From Acanthornis magna (Eukaryota > Chordata > Aves > Passeriformes > Acanthizidae), in the NCBI GenBank assembly GCA_036785705.1, contig JAWUZG010000029.1, positions 15,949,501-16,013,500 of the forward strand: 64,000 nt of DNA, written 5' to 3'. Below, piece by piece: positions 60,619 through 64,000 of the stretch. The notes under the pieces were generated by a model. It had not been told where the DNA came from. It saw nothing but the letters and a program-made list of their open reading frames with translations, and ran no database searches. Position numbers and translations under genes: made by a program. Within the stretch, counting starts at the first letter, position 1; every line of letters starts with the position of its first letter.

Positions 60619-63036
60619 ACACAGTACAGTTATACCCCATACAAAATTACAAAGCGGAATTTTCAGGAAGCTGTATTACTGTCTGCGAATCAAGCAGGTT
60701 CATTCCTGTGAGTAAAGCTGCACCTCAAAAACATCTTAGTAAACTTACACTTATCTCAGAGGAGTACTGACTGTTAAACAGGCATTTTCAACACGACCTA
60801 TCTGCCACACTTTAAATTTCTTTCCAATTAATCCTACAAAAATCCTACCCTCTAAAGTTCTACGTTGCTGCTATTTCATTTACAACTCATTTATTTCTCT
60901 TGATATTATTCACTGATGTTTAACTGCTGTATGATGAATTTTTAGTAGTTTCTTATACAGGAGAGGTCAAAATAGGTTGAGTTCTGCTGTATCTGAAACT
61001 CTCAAGGTGTACTCTTAACCCTGTATCTAGTTTAGTAGGTTTAAAGTTAAACGCTTGCAGAGGCATCCAGAGTGACTACTTCTCTAATTCAAAAGATTTG
61101 TTTTTTCTTTCCACAGGTATGCTGCAGCAAATGTACTAAGAATGTTGTTTGAGTCTTTTATGAATTCTGAGTTTATAAGTCAGACCTGTCAACTTTAAGT
61201 TGATCAAAATTTATGTAAAGTCTGTTGATTTTCAGTTCGATTAAGAAGTTAAATTTTAGTAACCTCTGAAAGAAAGGAGAAAACAGACGCTTGTAGTCGA
61301 GTGAAGAAAATTTCCATGTTTGTGAGTGGTGGTGTTTTTCAGTGAATTTGTAACAGCTGTCAGAGGGGTGTAACTTGCTGCCCCTTGTGTATGTGTGTGA
61401 ATTGTCTGTGTTAATTCGTATTTTGCCGGCATGTACATCTAAGTAGAGGCGCCTATGAGATAAAACTTATTTTTTAAGTGCTGAAGATTAATTTCTCTTC
61501 ACTTTCAATTATGTTAACTTTAAGCTCTGTTAGATTTATCTTAGTTCTAAGCGAAGTTAAAGTTTAAGTTCTGTCAAAACATGCAAAATAAGACAAAACA
61601 AAGCAAAAAAAAAAAAAAAAGGGGGAACAGGGAAAAGAGTTTTTTACAGTTTTTTTTCTTTACAGTTCCTTTGCTATAGAGATAAGATAAAGTCAATTGA
61701 AATGTTCATGATAAAGAATTGATAAGACAAGTAAGTGAAGATGCAATTTGTCAAATCCTTAATTTCATCACAAATCCTATGGTTTTGAGTGTTCTACATT
61801 AGTCAATCAAGATGACTATAACAACCTTTGCAGCTTTACCTTCTATAGGTAACACAGAAGAATGAACATCAATTTCAAATCATGAATATTATTAATTGTA
61901 AGATACTTAGTGCTTCTCTCATGTTTTCATTTTGCTTTACTGTCATATATGCATAGATGTGTAGAAAACATAATCTCACTTTCTCAGAACAGTTACTGTT
62001 ACTATATTAACAATTCTAGATGTGTTGTTAATGTAATGATATGAATTTACTAAGCTTTTATAGAGAGCATTATGCAAAAGATATTATTTGATGCTACACG
62101 TATGTATTTCTTTGTTCACAGCTATTTGTAGTTTGTTTATGGTACCATTGATTATTTAGTTAAAACTAAATGACAATGCCAACTGCTTTGGAAGTTTTCA
62201 CATAACCCTGTGTAGTTATCTGTAAGAAGTGTATTGTTTTAAAGAATTGCTATTAATAGAAGCTTGTTTAGAGAATTTAGAAAGACTCTCTCAGTGAAGG
62301 CCTGGGCTCTGGCCAAGCCCTGCCCTAAGCTGATCGAGTACTGGATCTTTAATCCCAGATGTTTCTGCTCTAAAAATGCAATTGAGTCATTTTGGCTCAC
62401 CAATTTGGCTTGATAAGAACTGGAACCCCTTTCAGGTAAACTTGAAAGCCTTGCCCGGGAAAGGTCTTCAAGTCTCGCCTGAAAAATGGAACTCTCCAAT
62501 GATTGTAGACTCTGGGTAATAGCTAATAGTTAAATAGTTGATAATCTGTGTACTTTTGAGGTACTGTTCTCTTTCTCTTATGTATTGCACCTGTAGTTGC
62601 ACCTGTTGCCTTGATCACCTTCGCTCATGATGCAAAACCCACAACTGAGTGTGTAATAACACGCAATAACAAAGCTCAAGTAACCTGTTAACCTAGAGAA
62701 GAGAGTATGCATGTGTTCTATCACCAACAGGTTTAAAGCAATTACCTGCTCACCTGATCAGAATCAAGAACCAGAGTTCAGAAGAAACCATGGACTCTTA
62801 AATCAAGATTTGAACTTGACAGAGACTTTAGAGCAACGGTGTATACTGTTTTCACAGTTTCAATTAGCTAAAGTAGTACTTACTAGAAAAATTATTTTAA
62901 GTAACCGTATAGTAACAAGTTAAAGTAGAAAAGTTGCTCAAAGCTAAAGAATCACTGACTCAAGAATTTGTGCAATGCTGCGCTATGCTAATTCACAGAG
63001 TGATAGAAAAGTACATCAATCAGGCCTGGCTTGTGC
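60619..63036 (+). other. Non-coding body of the LTR element
   Basis: About 2.4 kb, AT-rich, with no recognisable protease, reverse transcriptase, integrase or envelope sequence in any frame. The longest plus-strand frame is 70 codons (62711-62923), without identifiable domains. It contains a central A16G5 tract. Its origin, host-derived or an unrecognisable retroviral remnant, is unknown. Confidence 0.75.
61605..61625 (+). other. Central polypurine-tract-like A16G5
   Basis: Sixteen A followed by GGGGG, then a further purine-rich stretch. It resembles the 3' polypurine tract (A5 G A4 C G5) and lies near the middle of the interior (about 1.3 kb from the 5' LTR, 1.4 kb from the 3' LTR). It could be a second plus-strand primer or only a simple repeat. 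Confidence 0.35.
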
Positions 63037-63053
63037 AAAAAGAAAACGGGGGA
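63037..63053 (+). other. 3' polypurine tract
   Basis: AAAAAGAAAACGGGGGA, one pyrimidine in 17, followed by TA and the TG of the 3' LTR. This is the plus-strand primer position in retroelements. Confidence 0.85.
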
Positions 63054-63055
63054 TA

Positions 63056-63319
63056 TGTTGGGTGTTCTTAATAGGCAGGGCAGTGAGATGTGCACAATCC
63101 AGCATTAGCTTAGCAGAGCCAAAAGAAGCAGCGTTTGTATGACAGCTCACCATCGCTCTAAGTGATTCGTTTAGATGTGTAAACAAGTAGCTAGTAACCA
63201 ATCTACTGCTTAGATATAGAGAAGTAGAAGATGTATATAAGTAGCCTTCTGATCTGGAATAAACGGCTTTCACCTTGATCATGTTGATCTGCATGTGATT
63301 GACCCGTGCCCCCGCAACA
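63056..63319 (+). repeat. 3' LTR
   Basis: 264 bp, TGTTGGGTGT to CCGCAACA, aligned with the 5' LTR without gaps and with three substitutions. CCAAT at 63198, TATATAAG at 63234 and AATAAA at 63258-63263, the last serving to end the transcript shortly downstream. Confidence 0.95.
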
Positions 63320-63325
63320 CTAGTT
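63320..63325. repeat. Target-site duplication, right
   Basis: CTAGTT directly after the terminal CA, identical to the left copy. Confidence 0.92.
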
Positions 63326-64000
63326 CTCTCTCTTTTTGAACATTGTTTTAGTTTAAAATGGTGACAGTTTGGTCACCTTTTAATCTTTCGCAGAGAAATC
63401 ATTGCATCCTTAAGCAAAAACCCCCTTCAAACTGCAAAATCCATTAGAAGCTCTGGTGACTGTACCAAGCAGGTGGTGAGGCATTATGCAAATAATTTTC
63501 TTCATTGGCAAAACCATGCTCAATGCCTTTATGATACAGATGTACCCATGTAACATCTTGTGAACCTAAGATTCCGAGGTGTCTTTCCAGGTCTGTTTGA
63601 GAGTGTCTGGTGTGAAGTCAGGGCATTGCTGTTCCTATTCAGTGTTGGATATTCAACTCTGCATGCAGACAGCCATCTGCCATGGGGGCTTAGTCATGTT
63701 ATTATCACAACATTTTAAAAAACCTCTTTCATCAAACCTCTTAATAGAGAGCATCCTGCCTTAAATGCATGGTGCTGAAGTGGACTGGTTGAACTCGACC
63801 TTGGGGGTCTTAGCTAATGCATGACCATCAGAGACATCTGGAAGTAAACTAGTAAAAAGCAGTGAGAAAATAAATATTTTATATGAAAGTCCTTTCTTAC
63901 ACGTGTTTGTTGTGAAGTTGGATTTGGTTTGGGTTTGGTTTTTTTTTATGTAGGGTGGTTGGTTTTTTGTTTGTTTGTTTTTAACTCTCTAGTATTCAAC
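63326..64000. other. Unique flank ending in T/G-rich tract
   Basis: No gene recognised. At about 63921-63981 there is a T/G-rich simple tract (TTTGG, GGTT, TTTG units) similar to those at 8.5, 11.9 and 28.3 kb. Confidence 0.55.

Larger units (their letters stand above)
60025..63319 (+). mobile_element. Non-autonomous LTR retrotransposon, alpharetrovirus-like
   Basis: A complete 3295-bp element. It has 264-bp LTRs beginning TG and ending CA, a CTAGTT duplication on both sides, a primer binding site two bases after the 5' LTR, and a polypurine tract two bases before the 3' LTR. The LTRs differ at 3 of 264 positions, so insertion is recent. The 2767-bp interior has no gag, pol or env that I can recognise, and no plus-strand frame longer than 70 codons. 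The 6-bp duplication, tRNA-Trp-type PBS and AATAAA placed just before the likely R region are shared with the avian sarcoma-leukosis group. Mobilisation would therefore need proteins supplied in trans. In design it resembles chicken ART-CH (VL30-like) elements; identity with a named family was not tested. Confidence 0.93.

Overview
This window is vertebrate nuclear DNA, most likely from a bird. It is AT-rich, has no dense coding, and reading frames longer than about 100 codons are rare and mostly chance. Three CR1 LINE copies carry recognisable CR1 reverse-transcriptase C-terminal sequence. A recently inserted LTR element has a tRNA-Trp-type primer binding site, 6-bp target duplication and LTR layout like the avian sarcoma-leukosis (alpharetrovirus) group. 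Degraded MIR/CORE-SINE-like remnants fit an amniote genome. I cannot name a species or a host gene; the window reads as intergenic or deep intronic DNA.

Layout. 1-22 kb: unique AT-rich sequence with an inverted pair of MIR-like remnants (3.1 kb), a (GATT)n microsatellite (13.1 kb) and two weak exon-like segments (8.7 kb plus strand, 17.2 kb minus strand). 22.1-22.6 kb: a 5'-truncated CR1 on the minus strand. 22.6-42.6 kb: unique sequence with T/G-rich tracts and a diverged ~115-bp direct repeat whose two copies lie ~1 kb apart (33.5 and 34.5 kb). 42.6-43.0 kb: a short CR1 on the plus strand. 46.0-46.2 kb: a MIR-like remnant. 47.0-47.6 kb: a minus-strand open frame followed by a polyadenylation signal, with a ~30-bp-period minisatellite just upstream of it. 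49.8-51.2 kb: a longer CR1 (minus strand) reaching into the RT catalytic domain, broken by frameshifts. 57.1 kb: the best-looking internal exon candidate (74 bp, good splice sites, no stops).

60.0-63.3 kb: a complete, structurally intact but essentially non-coding LTR retrotransposon of 3295 bp: TSD, 264-bp LTR, PBS, leader with repeated AUG blocks, a 52-codon basic ORF where gag would begin, a long non-coding body with a central A16G5 tract, polypurine tract, 264-bp LTR, TSD. The LTRs differ at only 3 of 264 positions, so insertion was recent. It looks like a non-autonomous passenger that relies on proteins of a related retrovirus, comparable in concept to the chicken ART-CH/VL30-like elements. 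This is the most interesting feature of the window.

No tRNA, rRNA, CRISPR or confidently assignable protein-coding gene was found.
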